This document shows positions 15,362-24,363 of a stretch of 44,987 bases of DNA, one piece after another (the first letter of the stretch is position 1; every line of letters starts with the position of its first letter). Source of the DNA: Streptomyces dysideae (GTDB taxonomy: Bacteria; Actinomycetota; Actinomycetes; Streptomycetales; Streptomycetaceae); contig NZ_KQ949131.1 in assembly GCF_001514305.1 (NCBI RefSeq), forward strand, positions 1-44,987. The letters are read 5' to 3'. A program made the translations under genes and the position numbers. The notes under the pieces are model-generated. The model was not told the origin of the DNA. It searched no databases and worked only from the letters and a program-made list of their open reading frames with translations.

Positions 15362-16519
15362 CTAGCCTTCGGACGTCTCCGGCCGCCCGTCGGTTGCCTT
15401 CTCCGTGTCACCCGTGGCGGAGGCGGTCCGGCGGGACTTGGCGGAGCCCTTGAGGCGTTCCAGGGTCCGGGTCAGCTGCTGGAGCGGCGACGACGGCTGG
15501 GCGCCGGACGGCTGCTGCTTCTCGGGGACCGTGCCGGCGGACTCGCGGTAGGCGGCCAGCGCCTCGTGGGCCTGCTCGGCGGCCTCCCGGTACAGGTCCC
15601 GGGACTTCGTCATCGCATCGAGCGCCTCGGAGTACATGGCCACCAGCTTGCGCTCGCGGTCGAGCTCCTCCTGGAGCGTCAGCAGCCCCCACCGCTCGCG
15701 CAGCGCTGTGACGGCGCCCTCCGCGCCGTCCGGCAGCGGCCGCGGCAGCGCGGCGAACCGGGTCACGGCGTCGATGAGTTCGGCCGGCTCCGAACCGTCA
15801 AGGAAGACGCTGCGTACGGCGAAGCCCTGCGCGTCATAGCCGTCGGGGACCGGCGTCCCGGGCAGTACGGCGGCCCCGCCGCGCGGCACCTGTACGTCGA
15901 AGTCCCGCAGGGCCCAGTTCACGACGCGCAGTTGGCTGGGCACGGCACGGTGCTCGACCACTCGGTGCCGCAGCCCCGGCGGCAGCAGGTCCGCCAGCGG
16001 CACCCGGCCGCGTTCGTCGGTGGTCATCGCCTCGTGGACGACGACATGGATGCTCCAGCCGTCCTGTGCGGAGTCCTTGAGCACCCGCCGTACGGCCTTG
16101 TCGTCCACGGGCAGGCTGTTGAGCTCCCGGAGCCTCAGCCCGGTGACGGCCGCGTGGTCCCAGCCTGCGTCCGGCTCCTGCGGCCAGAACATCGCGGCGG
16201 GCGACGGCCACCGCACGTCCCACGGAGCCTCCGCCTCCGCCGCCAGGACCCAGTCCTGACCGTCGCCCGCATGGTGCGCGACGGTCAGCCGGGCACGCAC
16301 GGTCACCGTCTGGTCGACCCGCCAGCGGGCCTCGAAGATCTGTTCCGCGACGCCTTCGGTCCCGGGCGCTTCCTGCCAGTCGTCGATGGCGTGACGGTCC
16401 TTGAGCCGACGCAGACTGAGCCGGACGTCGACTTCCGCGGCGGGCCCGGCATGACGGCCGCGGGCGAGCCACACGGTGGGGGGAGTGGTGGTGGCGCAGA
16501 CGGTGCGGGAGCTGAGCAT
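15362..16519 (-). CDS. Uncharacterised protein with C-terminal coiled coil (385 aa)
   Basis: From ATG 16519 (MLSSRTVCATTTPPTVWLAR) the protein runs 385 residues. Residues 1-240 look like a mixed alpha/beta globular domain with many beta-type segments (QTVTVRARLTVAHHAGDG, WSIHVVVHEAMT, RVVNWALRDFDVQVPRGG). Residues 270-330 form a charged amphipathic helix likely to be coiled coil (LQEELDRERKLVAMYSEALD). The last 60 are low-complexity Ser/Thr/Gln. There is no signal peptide or TM segment, and I do not recognise the family. The start has only a weak ribosome site, so an internal start is possible. It is flanked by the DUF1232 and lamin-tail genes on the same strand. Confidence 0.7.
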   Translation of the reverse strand: MLSSRTVCATTTPPTVWLARGRHAGPAAEVDVRLSLRRLKDRHAIDDWQEAPGTEGVAEQIFEARWRVDQTVTVRARLTVAHHAGDGQDWVLAAEAEAPWDVRWPSPAAMFWPQEPDAGWDHAAVTGLRLRELNSLPVDDKAVRRVLKDSAQDGWSIHVVVHEAMTTDERGRVPLADLLPPGLRHRVVEHRAVPSQLRVVNWALRDFDVQVPRGGAAVLPGTPVPDGYDAQGFAVRSVFLDGSEPAELIDAVTRFAALPRPLPDGAEGAVTALRERWGLLTLQEELDRERKLVAMYSEALDAMTKSRDLYREAAEQAHEALAAYRESAGTVPEKQQPSGAQPSSPLQQLTRTLERLKGSAKSRRTASATGDTEKATDGRPETSEG

Positions 16520-16677
16520 GAGTCCATCTGAAGGGCGGGGATGTGTGCTCGTACCAGTATCGCCGCCCCGGTTCGCCGGGGATCGGGCGGGGTCCGCACA
16601 CGGGGTGTGATCCGTCCGCGTCGGCCCACGCCCCTTCACCCGTGGCCCGCACCGCGCCCGGTCAAGAGAATGACTCG

Positions 16678-16724
16678 GTGAGCAGGACCCGCCCGCCATC
16701 CGCATTGGGGCGGGTCCTGCTCAC
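16678..16724 (-). terminator. Strong hairpin terminator after the lamin-tail gene
   Basis: A perfect 17-bp stem (GTGAGCAGGACCCGCCC and its complement) with a 13-base loop lies just downstream of the stop at 16730. No T tract follows, as is common for Streptomyces terminators. Confidence 0.75.
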
Positions 16725-16729
16725 GTCAC

Positions 16730-17224
16730 TCACCCGTGGTAGGTGATGTAGCCGTTCCCGTCCGCGTCGTTGCGGCTCTTGGTGTACGCGTGCGAGTCGG
16801 CCCCGGCCCCGGAGGGCTTGTACAGGTAGATCGAGTCCTTGTCGTTGTTCCAGAGGAAGTTGCAGTTGTCGCGGTACACGACGTTGTATCTGTCGGAGTC
16901 GCTGCCGTTGCCGCCCCGGAGCTTCACATAGTCGCCGGGCTGCAGGTAGTGGTTCGCCGTGAAGGTGAACCGGTTGCCCGCGGCGTCCTTCACGACATAG
17001 CCCTTGAGGTTGACCGTGTAGCGGGACGAGTAGTTCTTGATCGTCAGGAACTCCTTGTAGGTGTTGCCGGTGGTGCAGTTGTTGGAGTCACGGCCGGGCG
17101 CGTCGTACTGGATCCCGCGGATCTTCAGCGCGGACGAGTACTCGGTGGCCTGGGCCGGTATCGCGGTCAGCACGGCCAGCGCCCCCGCCGCGGCGGCCGA
17201 TGTGGTGACAAGGCGTATACGCAT
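16730..17224 (-). CDS. Secreted lamin-tail-domain (LTD) protein
   Basis: The 164-residue protein has a Sec signal peptide (MRIRLVTTSAAAAGALAVLTAIPAQA, cut after residue 26). The mature part is a single lamin tail domain: LKIRGIQYDAPGRDSNN, then EFLTIKNYSSRYTVNLKGYVVKDAAG, FTFTANHYLQPGDYVKLRGG and DSIYLYKPSG. This Ig-like beta-sandwich is common in secreted Streptomyces proteins. Its ligand is unknown, and DNA, wall or protein binding have been proposed for the domain. Two cysteines (NNCTTG and NCNFLW) could form a disulfide. The start at ATG 17224 fits the signal peptide. A strong hairpin follows the stop. Confidence 0.85.
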   Translation of the reverse strand: MRIRLVTTSAAAAGALAVLTAIPAQATEYSSALKIRGIQYDAPGRDSNNCTTGNTYKEFLTIKNYSSRYTVNLKGYVVKDAAGNRFTFTANHYLQPGDYVKLRGGNGSDSDRYNVVYRDNCNFLWNNDKDSIYLYKPSGAGADSHAYTKSRNDADGNGYITYHG

Positions 17225-17505
17225 GGAAACGTCCCCCCAATGTGGATGTTCTGTGAAGGATCTGGAGCGTATACAACACATTCGGCCGCTGGGGCCGCTT
17301 CACCGAAATCACGGCGGGGGAGGTGTGTCCCGGTCAGTGCGGATACGCCCGCGGAGGCCGCTGGCGTGTCAGGTCGTCGCGGAACTCCGCGATGACGGAG
17401 CTGATCTGCCGGGTCAGCGAGGTGTTCTCGAGCCGGTCGAGGTAGAGGTTGCCGGGGTATCGGCAAGTAGCGCTCCGGTACGGCAGGTTGGCGCCCCTCG
17501 CAGCA
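17225..17505 (-). other. Intergenic with a possible short coding remnant
   Basis: Between the lamin-tail start and the reductase terminator there is no recognisable gene. On the minus strand 17334-17450 reads YLDRLENTSLTRQISSVIAE and then FRDDLTRQRPPRAYPH before a stop, which has coding-like composition but no start of its own. It may be the tail of a lost gene. The lamin-tail promoter should lie near 17225-17290, but no clear -10 is seen. Confidence 0.35.
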
Positions 17506-17542
17506 CTCTGCGGGGGCCGGGGAATCCCCGGCCCCCGCAGAG
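17506..17542 (-). terminator. Strong hairpin terminator of the ferredoxin reductase gene
   Basis: A perfect 17-bp stem (CTCTGCGGGGGCCGGGG and its complement) with loop AAT lies 27 bp after the reductase stop. A smaller imperfect stem (GCAAGG...CCTTGC, 17541-17565) stands between the two. Confidence 0.8.
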
Positions 17543-17568
17543 CAAGGCCCCGTTCGGGCCCTTGCGCC

Positions 17569-18933
17569 TTACGCGCCGCTCGCCTTGAGCATGTCCTCAC
17601 GCTCGACGATCTTCACACGCTCACGGCCCTCCGGCTCGCCGAGCGCCTTCTCGGCGGCGTCCAGCTTGTACCAGCCGTCCCAGGTGGTGAACCGGATGTC
17701 GCGCTCCTCGAGGAACGCCTGCACGGCCTCCGGTTCGGGCGAAGCCGGCGTCTGCAGACGGCCGTTGGCGAAGTCGGCCAGCAGGTTGGACACCGTCTCG
17801 TTGGCGTCGCCCTTGGTGTGGCCGATCAGGCCCACCGGGCCGCGCCGGATCCAGCCGGTGACGTACGTCGACTGGAGGTGCTCGCCGGACTCCTGGACGA
17901 CCCGGCCGCCCTCGTCCGGGACGGTGCCCGACTCGATGTCCCAGGGCAGCTTGGGGAGTTTGTCGGAGAGATAGCCGACGGCGCGGTAGATCGCGGTGAC
18001 GTCCCAGTCCTTGAACTCGCCGGTGCCCTTGACGTTGCCGGTGCCGTCGAGGGTGGTGCGCTCGGTGCGCAGGCCGACGACCTTGCCGTCCTCGCCGAGG
18101 ATCTCGGTCGGCGACTCGAAGAAGTGCAGGAACAGCTTGTGCTGTCGGTCGCCGACGTCGCGGATCGCCCAGTTCTCCAGGGTCTTGGCGACCATGTCGG
18201 CCTGCTTGTTGCCGCGCCGGGTCTCGATCGAGCCCTCGTCGTAGTCGATGTCCTCGGGGTCGACGATGACCTCGATGTTGGGGGAGTGATCCAGCTCGCG
18301 CAGCTCCATCGGGCTGAACTTCGCCTGCGCCGGGCCGCGCCGGCCGAACACGTGGATCTCCACGGCCTTGTTGGCCTTCAGGCCGTCGTGGACGTTCGGC
18401 GGGATCTCCGTCGGCAGCAGCTCGTCCGCCGTCTTGGCCAGGATGCGGGCCACGTCCAGCGCGACGTTGCCGACACCGAGGACGGCGACCTTCTCCGCCT
18501 CCAGCGGCCAGGTGCGCGGCACGTCCGGGTGACCGTCGTACCAGGAGACGAAGTCCGCCGCGCCGTACGAGCCGTCGAGCTCGATGCCGGGGATCGGCAG
18601 CGCCCGGTCGGCCGTGGCGCCTGTGGAGAAGATCACGCCGTCGTAGAACGCGCGCAGGTCGTCCAGGCTGAGGTCGGTCGGGTAGTCGACGTTGCCGAAG
18701 AGCCGGATCTGCGGCTTGTCGAGGACCTGGTGGAGGGCGGTGATGATGCCCTTGATGCGGGGGTGGTCGGGGGCGACGCCGTAACGGATCAGTCCGAACG
18801 GTGCCGGCATCCGCTCGAAGATGTCGATGGACACACCCGGGTCGGCGGCCACATCGGACTTGAGCAGTGCATCGGCGGCGTAGATCCCGGCAGGGCCGGC
18901 TCCGACAATGGCTACCCGCAGGGGGCGGGGCAT
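17569..18933 (-). CDS. fprA: FprA-type ferredoxin/NADP reductase (adrenodoxin reductase family)
   Basis: This 454-residue flavoprotein matches FprA/adrenodoxin reductase. The FAD-binding start is MPRPLRVAIVGAGPAGIYAAD, followed by RMPAPFGLIRYGVAPDHPRIK, the NADP-binding VAVLGVGNVALDVARILAKT and HVFGRRGPAQAKFSP, and the C-terminal FAD motif GWIRRGPVGLIGHTKGDANET. It transfers electrons from NADPH to ferredoxins, for example those serving P450s such as the one at 24.7 kb; that pairing is inference. ATG 18933 is followed upstream by an iron box (18980-18998), predicting DmdR/IdeR-type repression when iron is plentiful. The length is normal and all motifs are intact. Confidence 0.93.
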   Translation of the reverse strand: MPRPLRVAIVGAGPAGIYAADALLKSDVAADPGVSIDIFERMPAPFGLIRYGVAPDHPRIKGIITALHQVLDKPQIRLFGNVDYPTDLSLDDLRAFYDGVIFSTGATADRALPIPGIELDGSYGAADFVSWYDGHPDVPRTWPLEAEKVAVLGVGNVALDVARILAKTADELLPTEIPPNVHDGLKANKAVEIHVFGRRGPAQAKFSPMELRELDHSPNIEVIVDPEDIDYDEGSIETRRGNKQADMVAKTLENWAIRDVGDRQHKLFLHFFESPTEILGEDGKVVGLRTERTTLDGTGNVKGTGEFKDWDVTAIYRAVGYLSDKLPKLPWDIESGTVPDEGGRVVQESGEHLQSTYVTGWIRRGPVGLIGHTKGDANETVSNLLADFANGRLQTPASPEPEAVQAFLEERDIRFTTWDGWYKLDAAEKALGEPEGRERVKIVEREDMLKASGA

Positions 18934-18979
18934 GATCAGGTTCCCTTCGAGCGGTGATAGATCGACTCGACGGGAAGCC

Positions 18980-18998
18980 TAAGCTAAGGCAAGCCTAA
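18980..18998. promoter_or_regulatory. DmdR/IdeR-like iron box
   Basis: TAAGCTAAGGCAAGCCTAA matches 14 of 19 positions of the actinobacterial iron-box consensus TTAGGTTAGGCTAACCTAA and keeps its dyad ends. It lies 46 bp upstream of the ferredoxin reductase start codon, consistent with iron-dependent repression. Confidence 0.6.
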
Positions 18999-19018
18999 GT
19001 CGGTACGCGGGTCCGGTC

Positions 19019-19030
19019 TATGAGCTCATA
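19019..19030. promoter_or_regulatory. 12-bp palindrome upstream of the reductase
   Basis: TATGAGCTCATA is a perfect palindrome, AT-rich against its surroundings, with a second TTATGAG half at 19037-19043. It may be an operator for a further regulator or the start of the SpoIIE gene's 3' region. No matching regulator is present. Confidence 0.35.
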
Positions 19031-19090
19031 AGCGTGATTTATGAGTCGGGAGTGGCCCGTGCGTCCGGCGGCCCGGGTGGTCAACTCGCC

Positions 19091-21796
19091 TCAGGGCAGC
19101 TGCTGTTCGGCCCAGATGACCTTACCGGCCGACGTGTAGCGGGTGCCCCAGCGGTCGGCGACCTGCGCGACCAGGAACAGTCCGCGCCCGCCCTCGTCCG
19201 TCATCGCCGCGTAGCGCAGATGCGGCGAGGTGCTGCTGCTGTCGTAGACCTCGCAGATCAGGCTGCGGTCGTACAGCATGCGCACCCGGACGGGAGCACC
19301 GCCGTAGCGGATCGCGTTGGTGACCAGTTCGCTCAGGATCAGCTCGGTGGTGAAGGACAGTTCGTCCAGGTCCCACCGGGCCAGCTGCCGGGTCACCGAG
19401 GCGCGTACGCCCGCGACGGCCGACGGCTCGGAGGGTACCTGCCACTCGGCGATCCGGTCGGCGGCCAGTGCCCTGGTCCGGGCGACGAGCAGGGCGATGT
19501 CGTCGCTCGGCCGGTCCTGGAGCCGCGCGTCGAGCACGGCCCGGCAGGTGTCCTCGGGCGACTCGCCGGCCCGCGCCAGCGCGGTGCGCAGCAGTTCGAG
19601 GCCCACGTCGATGTCCCGCTCCCGGTCCTCGACCAGCCCGTCCGTGTACAGCACCAGCCGGCTGCCCTCGGCCAGCTCCAGCTCGGCCGTCTCGAACGGC
19701 AGTCCGCCGAGCCCCAGCGGGGGACCGGCGGGCACGTCGGGGAAGTCGACGCCGCCGTCGGGCCGGATCAGCGCGGGCGGCGGATGGCCGGCGCGGGCGA
19801 TGGTGCACCGCCGGGAGACCGGGTCGTAGATCGCGTACAGACAGGTCGCGCCGGTGACCGGCGCGCTGCCGCCTTCCTGCGCCTCGTCCTGGTCGATGCG
19901 GGCGACCAGCTCGTCCAGCAGCGCGAGCAGCTCGTCGGGCGGCAGGTCCAGGGCGGAGAAGTTGTGCACGGCTGTCCGCAGCCGCCCCATGGTGGCCGCC
20001 GCGTGCAGCCCGTGTCCCACGACGTCCCCCACCACCAGCGCGACCCGGGCACCGGACAGTGGCAGTACGTCGAACCAGTCCCCGCCCACTCCCGCCTGAG
20101 CGGGCAGATACCGGTAGGCCATCTCCAGCGCGCTCTGCTCGGGCAGCGTGCGGGGCAGCAGACTGCGCTGCAGGGTCACCGCCATGCTGTGCTCGCGGGT
20201 GTAGCGGCGGGCGTTGTCGATGGACACCGCGGCCCGGGCGGCCAGCTCCTCGCCGAGGGCCAGTTCTTCCGCGTCGAACGGCTCGGCCTTCTCCGAACGC
20301 CAGAAGCTGACCACGCCCAGCACCAGGCTCCCGGCCCGCAGCGGCACGGCGATCAGCGAGTGGATGCCGTACTCCACGACCTGTGCGGACCGCTCCACAT
20401 CCTGGGCGCGCCAGCCCGGCGCCTCGCTCAGCCGCGGCTCGACGACGCCCTGACCGCCACTCAGACTGCGCGCCTGCGGTGAGGAGTCGACGAACTTGAT
20501 CCGCTCGCCCACCGGATACAGCGGCGCGTCCTTGCGGATCCCGCTGAAGGCCGTACGGCGCAGCGGGGTCACCGCCTCCGGCTGGCCGCCGCCCAGCACG
20601 GGGTCGAACAGGTCCACGGTGGCGAAGTCCGCGAACCGCGGGACCGCCAGCTCCGCGAGTTCCTCCGCGGTCCGGGTCACGTCCAGGCTCGTCCCGATGG
20701 CCGCCCCGGCGTCGTACAGCATGTTCAGCCGTTCCCGCGCTGCCTCCGCACGCCCGGACAGCGCCCGCAGCTCCGTCGAGTCGCGGAGCGTGGCCACACT
20801 GCCGGAGGGCCCGCCCTTGAGGTCGGTGGGCCGCTGGTTGACGGCCAGCAGTCGGTCCTGGACCCGGTGCACCTCGTCCGTGGCCACCCGTCCGGACGCC
20901 AGCAGCCCGGCGGTGTCGGGAGCCAGACCGAGGTCGAGGACCGGGCGCCCCTCGGCGTCGGCGGGCAGGTCGAGCAGACGGTGCGCCTCGTCGTTGGCGA
21001 GCAGCAACTGCCCCTCGCCGCCGACGATGATCACGCCTTCTCGTACGGCATGCAGGACCGCGTCGTGATGCTCGTACATCCGCGTCATCTCATGCGGTCC
21101 GAGCCCGTGCGTCTGCCGCAGCAGGCGCTTGCTGACCAGCGCCGTACCCGCGGTGGCCAGGGCCAGTGCCACGGCCGCGGCGATCAGCACGAGCGGCAGC
21201 TGCCGGTCCGCGGCGCCGCCCACGTTGGCCGTCGTCATCCCGGCCGAGACGAGGCCCACGACCTGTCCGTCGGGGTCCTTGATGGGCACCACCGCCTGCA
21301 CCAACGGCCCGATGGTCCCCGTGATCTGTTCGGTCAGGACCTCCCCGGCCAGCGCGGGGCCGAGGGTTCCGACGAACTTCTTCCCGATGCGGTCCGGCTT
21401 GGGGTGGGTGTAGCGGATGCCGTCGGTGTTCATGACGACGATGAAGTCCACGCCCGTCGCCTCGCGGGCGGCCTCGGCCCGCGGCTGCAGCACGGCCGTG
21501 GGATCCGGGCTCGTCAGCGCCTCACGGGTGCCGGGCGCGTTGGCGAACGCCTCGGCGACCGCGACCGAACGGTTGGTGGCCTCCTTCGTGGTGTCGTGCC
21601 GCACCTGCAGCACCAGCGCCACCACCGCGGCCACGACCAGCAGCAGCACGATCACCACCTGCAGGACGAACACCTGCCCGGCGACGCTGCGTCCACGCAG
21701 CGCCGCCCCCCTGGCGCGGCCGGGCGCATGAAGGGCGCGTAGACCGCCGGGAGTTCGGGGTGGCCGGGCCTCGGATCGACCCGCTAGTCGGACCAT
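19091..21796 (-). CDS. SpoIIE-type PP2C phosphatase with sensor, PAS, GAF and HATPase domains
   Basis: The protein is about 901 residues from ATG 21796. A first TM helix (QVFVLQVVIVLLLVVAAVVA, about 41-65) and a second (near 200-222) enclose a DcuS/CitA-like single Cache sensor (TGVDFIVVMNTDGIRYTHP and GTIGPLVQAVVPIKD). A PAS domain follows (REGVIIVGGEGQLLLANDEA), then GAF (SLIAVPLRAGSLVLGVVSFW), the SpoIIE/PP2C phosphatase (AGVGGDWFDVLPL, VGDVVGHGLHAAATMG, DDIALLVAR) and a C-terminal HATPase anti-sigma kinase (LILSELVTNAIRYGG, DEGGRGLFLV). It should sense an outside ligand and both phosphorylate and dephosphorylate anti-sigma antagonists. The frame stays open upstream across the next gene; I reject that as non-coding. 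The start has a weak ribosome site. Confidence 0.88.
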   Translation of the reverse strand: MVRLAGRSEARPPRTPGGLRALHAPGRARGAALRGRSVAGQVFVLQVVIVLLLVVAAVVALVLQVRHDTTKEATNRSVAVAEAFANAPGTREALTSPDPTAVLQPRAEAAREATGVDFIVVMNTDGIRYTHPKPDRIGKKFVGTLGPALAGEVLTEQITGTIGPLVQAVVPIKDPDGQVVGLVSAGMTTANVGGAADRQLPLVLIAAAVALALATAGTALVSKRLLRQTHGLGPHEMTRMYEHHDAVLHAVREGVIIVGGEGQLLLANDEAHRLLDLPADAEGRPVLDLGLAPDTAGLLASGRVATDEVHRVQDRLLAVNQRPTDLKGGPSGSVATLRDSTELRALSGRAEAARERLNMLYDAGAAIGTSLDVTRTAEELAELAVPRFADFATVDLFDPVLGGGQPEAVTPLRRTAFSGIRKDAPLYPVGERIKFVDSSPQARSLSGGQGVVEPRLSEAPGWRAQDVERSAQVVEYGIHSLIAVPLRAGSLVLGVVSFWRSEKAEPFDAEELALGEELAARAAVSIDNARRYTREHSMAVTLQRSLLPRTLPEQSALEMAYRYLPAQAGVGGDWFDVLPLSGARVALVVGDVVGHGLHAAATMGRLRTAVHNFSALDLPPDELLALLDELVARIDQDEAQEGGSAPVTGATCLYAIYDPVSRRCTIARAGHPPPALIRPDGGVDFPDVPAGPPLGLGGLPFETAELELAEGSRLVLYTDGLVEDRERDIDVGLELLRTALARAGESPEDTCRAVLDARLQDRPSDDIALLVARTRALAADRIAEWQVPSEPSAVAGVRASVTRQLARWDLDELSFTTELILSELVTNAIRYGGAPVRVRMLYDRSLICEVYDSSSTSPHLRYAAMTDEGGRGLFLVAQVADRWGTRYTSAGKVIWAEQQLP

Positions 21797-21897
21797 GTGC
21801 CCATGTCTACACTGCCGGGCCCCCGGAGGCGAGAGAGGCCACCCACCGTGACAGGTGTGGTCTCTGTCGCAGGGACCGGCTGGTGGACGATCACGGC

Positions 21898-24363
21898 TCA
21901 CCGCCCCCGCGGACGCGCGGTGCGCAGCGTGGCCAGCAGCAGCGCGATGTCGTCGGGCCGGTCCGCCGTGCGCCGGGCCGTGGCGGTGAGCCGGTCGGCC
22001 ATCCCGGCCAGCGAACGGCCGCCCTGGCGTGCGGCGGGCGCGCCCGCCTTGGCCAGCGCGACCCGCAGCGCGCCGATGCCGTCGTCGATGTCCACCCCGG
22101 GCCGCTCGACCAGCCCGTCCGTGTACAGCGCCAGCACCGACCCGGGGTCGATCCGCAGCTCGGCCACCGGATAGTGGGCGTGCGGGTCCACGCCGAGCAC
22201 GACCCCGCCGGGCAGCTCCACCACGTGTGTCCGGCCGTCCGGCCGGCGCAGCAGCGGCGGCGGATGCCCGGCGCGGGCGGCCTGGACCAGCCCGGTCGCC
22301 GGGTCGAGCCGCAGGTAGCAGCAGCTCGCGAACAGACCGGCGTCGAGGTCGATGAGCAGATGGTTCGTCCCGCTCATCACCTCGTCCGGCGGCCGGTCCC
22401 CGAGCGCGAACGCCCGCACCGCACTGCGCAGTTGTCCCATGGTGGCCGCGGCCTGCACGCCGTGCCCCTGTACGTCCCCGATGACCAGGGCCAGCCCGTC
22501 CCCGGCGGTGACCACGTCGTACCAGTCCCCGCCGACCTCCATGCCCTGAGTGCCGGGCAGATACCGCCCGGCGGTCTCCACCAGCGGATGCTCGGACAGC
22601 CGCCGGGGGAGCAGGGCCTGTTGCAGCCCGCGCGCCAGCGCCGCCTCGCTCTCGTAGCGCTGTGCTTTCTCCATGGCGTGCGCGATCAGCCCGGCCAGCG
22701 CGGTGAGCACCGTACGTTCCTCGGTGCTGAAGCTGCGGGGCCGGTCGAAGCCCAGGATGCAGGAGCCGACCGGCCGCCCCGAGGCGATCAGCGGCAGGAA
22801 CGCCCGCGCCCCCTCCGTCGCGTCCAGCGCGATGTCCGGATAGGCGTCGGCCAGCTGCTGCATCGAGTCGAAGAACAGTGGACGGCCGCCGGTCAGCGTC
22901 TCCACCCCGGGCAGCCGCGCATCCAGCCCCACCCCCTCGAACGGCGCCAGGAACCCCTGCGGGAAACCGGTCTCCCAGGCCAGGTACAGATGCCGTTCCT
23001 GGAGCAGATAGATGGCCAGCCGGTTGCCCCCGAACGCGGGCAGCAGTTCCCGCATGACCACGGCGGACACCTGACGGGCGGTGACCGCCTCCGTCAGCGC
23101 GATCGCCAGCACGATGGGCCGGTACAAGGGGGCCATGGCGGACGCCGCGCCACCCGTCTCCGGAGCCGGACTGGACGAGGCGTCCACCACCCGGTGCCCC
23201 GGGCGGACCGTGCAGGTCAGCAGAGACCGTCCCGGATGCACGGACAGGGTGAGCCAGCCACCCTCGTACGCGCGTGCGCCGCGCTCCGCGCCGTCCGGCG
23301 GCGGCCGCCGGACATCGAAGTGCACCGGATCCGGCGACAGCAGCGCACCGCGCAGATGGTCCTCGCACGCGGGCTGGTTCAGCCACGGTACGCCCTCCCA
23401 CAGGGCCCGGCCCAGCAGCTCGCCCCGCGGCCGGCCGAGCAGCCGCGCGGCCCGTGGATTCGCGTAGACGACCACGCCCAGTCGGTCCAGACAGAACACC
23501 CCGTCCGGAAGCAGATCGGCCGCCTCGTCCGCCACCGAGGCCGCCCCCGGATCGTGGACGGTGCCCAGCACCGGCACGCCGTCGTCGGCCCCGCGCAGCT
23601 CCACCCGCCGTAGCGCACCGTCCGCGCCGCGCAGGTACAGCGGCAGTCCGGGCGGCCGTCCGGCGGCCGTCTGCCGCAGCGCGGCCAGAAACGCGTCCGC
23701 CGCACCAGAAGCGACGGCATCGGTCAGCGCGTGCACGGTCGCGTCCGGTTCCACTCCCAGCCGCCCATCCACGGTCACGGCATCCGTCGCCGGATCCCAG
23801 GCGAACCGCCCGACGGGCCCCGGCGGCGGACGCCCGGCCGGCGGTCGGACGCACACCGGCTCACCGTCCCAGGCGACGAACGACGGATCATCGCCCTCCA
23901 GCTCCCGCAGCGCCGCCCCCAGCTCCTTCGCCAATCGCCCCAGGCGCTCCCGCACCGGCAGCAGCTCGGTGGCGTCCTCGGCGGGGGGCCGCAGCACGGT
24001 CAGCACACCGAACGCCGTCGACGCCCCCACGACCGGGACGTACAGGGACCCGAACGAGAACGGCAGACCGGCCGCGAACTGCGGATAACGGCGCATCGTC
24101 TCCAGCGCGTTCGGCAGCACCACCTCCACGCCGAGCCGATGGGCGTCGGCGACCGGGAACGGACTGTCCACGTGCAGCCGCCACCACGGACGGAACAGCG
24201 GCCCCGGCAGCCCCGCGAGCACACTCAGCCGCAGCAGTGCGGGCGTGCGGGACCGCAGATAGACCCCTCCCGCATGGCCGTCGGCCGTGCCGACCGCCTC
24301 CACCGAGGCATCGATCAGCAACGCCGCCAGCCGTCCGGGCGTGCGCTCTGCGCTCCCAGTCAT
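21898..24363 (-). CDS. Soluble SpoIIE-type PP2C phosphatase with GAF and PAS domains
   Basis: The 821-residue protein has no TM helices. Its order is an N-terminal GAF-like domain (about 10-150, GGVYLRSRTPALLRLSVLAG), a PAS domain (about 285-380, DLLPDGVFCLDRLGVVVYAN), a second GAF (about 430-570, NRLAIYLLQERHLYLAWETG) and a SpoIIE/PP2C phosphatase (about 600-815: MEVGGDWYDVVTAGDGLALVIG, VQGHGVQAAATMGQLR, RPDDIALLLATLR). The metal-binding Asp residues are present. Unlike its downstream neighbour it lacks the HATPase kinase domain. It lies 101 bp upstream of that gene on the same strand, so the two may share a transcript. It should dephosphorylate anti-sigma antagonists in response to an internal signal. 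Confidence 0.9.
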   Translation of the reverse strand: MTGSAERTPGRLAALLIDASVEAVGTADGHAGGVYLRSRTPALLRLSVLAGLPGPLFRPWWRLHVDSPFPVADAHRLGVEVVLPNALETMRRYPQFAAGLPFSFGSLYVPVVGASTAFGVLTVLRPPAEDATELLPVRERLGRLAKELGAALRELEGDDPSFVAWDGEPVCVRPPAGRPPPGPVGRFAWDPATDAVTVDGRLGVEPDATVHALTDAVASGAADAFLAALRQTAAGRPPGLPLYLRGADGALRRVELRGADDGVPVLGTVHDPGAASVADEAADLLPDGVFCLDRLGVVVYANPRAARLLGRPRGELLGRALWEGVPWLNQPACEDHLRGALLSPDPVHFDVRRPPPDGAERGARAYEGGWLTLSVHPGRSLLTCTVRPGHRVVDASSSPAPETGGAASAMAPLYRPIVLAIALTEAVTARQVSAVVMRELLPAFGGNRLAIYLLQERHLYLAWETGFPQGFLAPFEGVGLDARLPGVETLTGGRPLFFDSMQQLADAYPDIALDATEGARAFLPLIASGRPVGSCILGFDRPRSFSTEERTVLTALAGLIAHAMEKAQRYESEAALARGLQQALLPRRLSEHPLVETAGRYLPGTQGMEVGGDWYDVVTAGDGLALVIGDVQGHGVQAAATMGQLRSAVRAFALGDRPPDEVMSGTNHLLIDLDAGLFASCCYLRLDPATGLVQAARAGHPPPLLRRPDGRTHVVELPGGVVLGVDPHAHYPVAELRIDPGSVLALYTDGLVERPGVDIDDGIGALRVALAKAGAPAARQGGRSLAGMADRLTATARRTADRPDDIALLLATLRTARPRGR

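Noticed and set aside
19091..23854. A single uninterrupted minus-strand frame of 1587 codons that would fuse the two SpoIIE regions
   Set aside because: Upstream of 21796 the residues are Arg/Ala/Gly-rich and unlike protein, and the same DNA encodes the well-formed 821-residue SpoIIE protein in another frame. The long frame is an effect of high GC.
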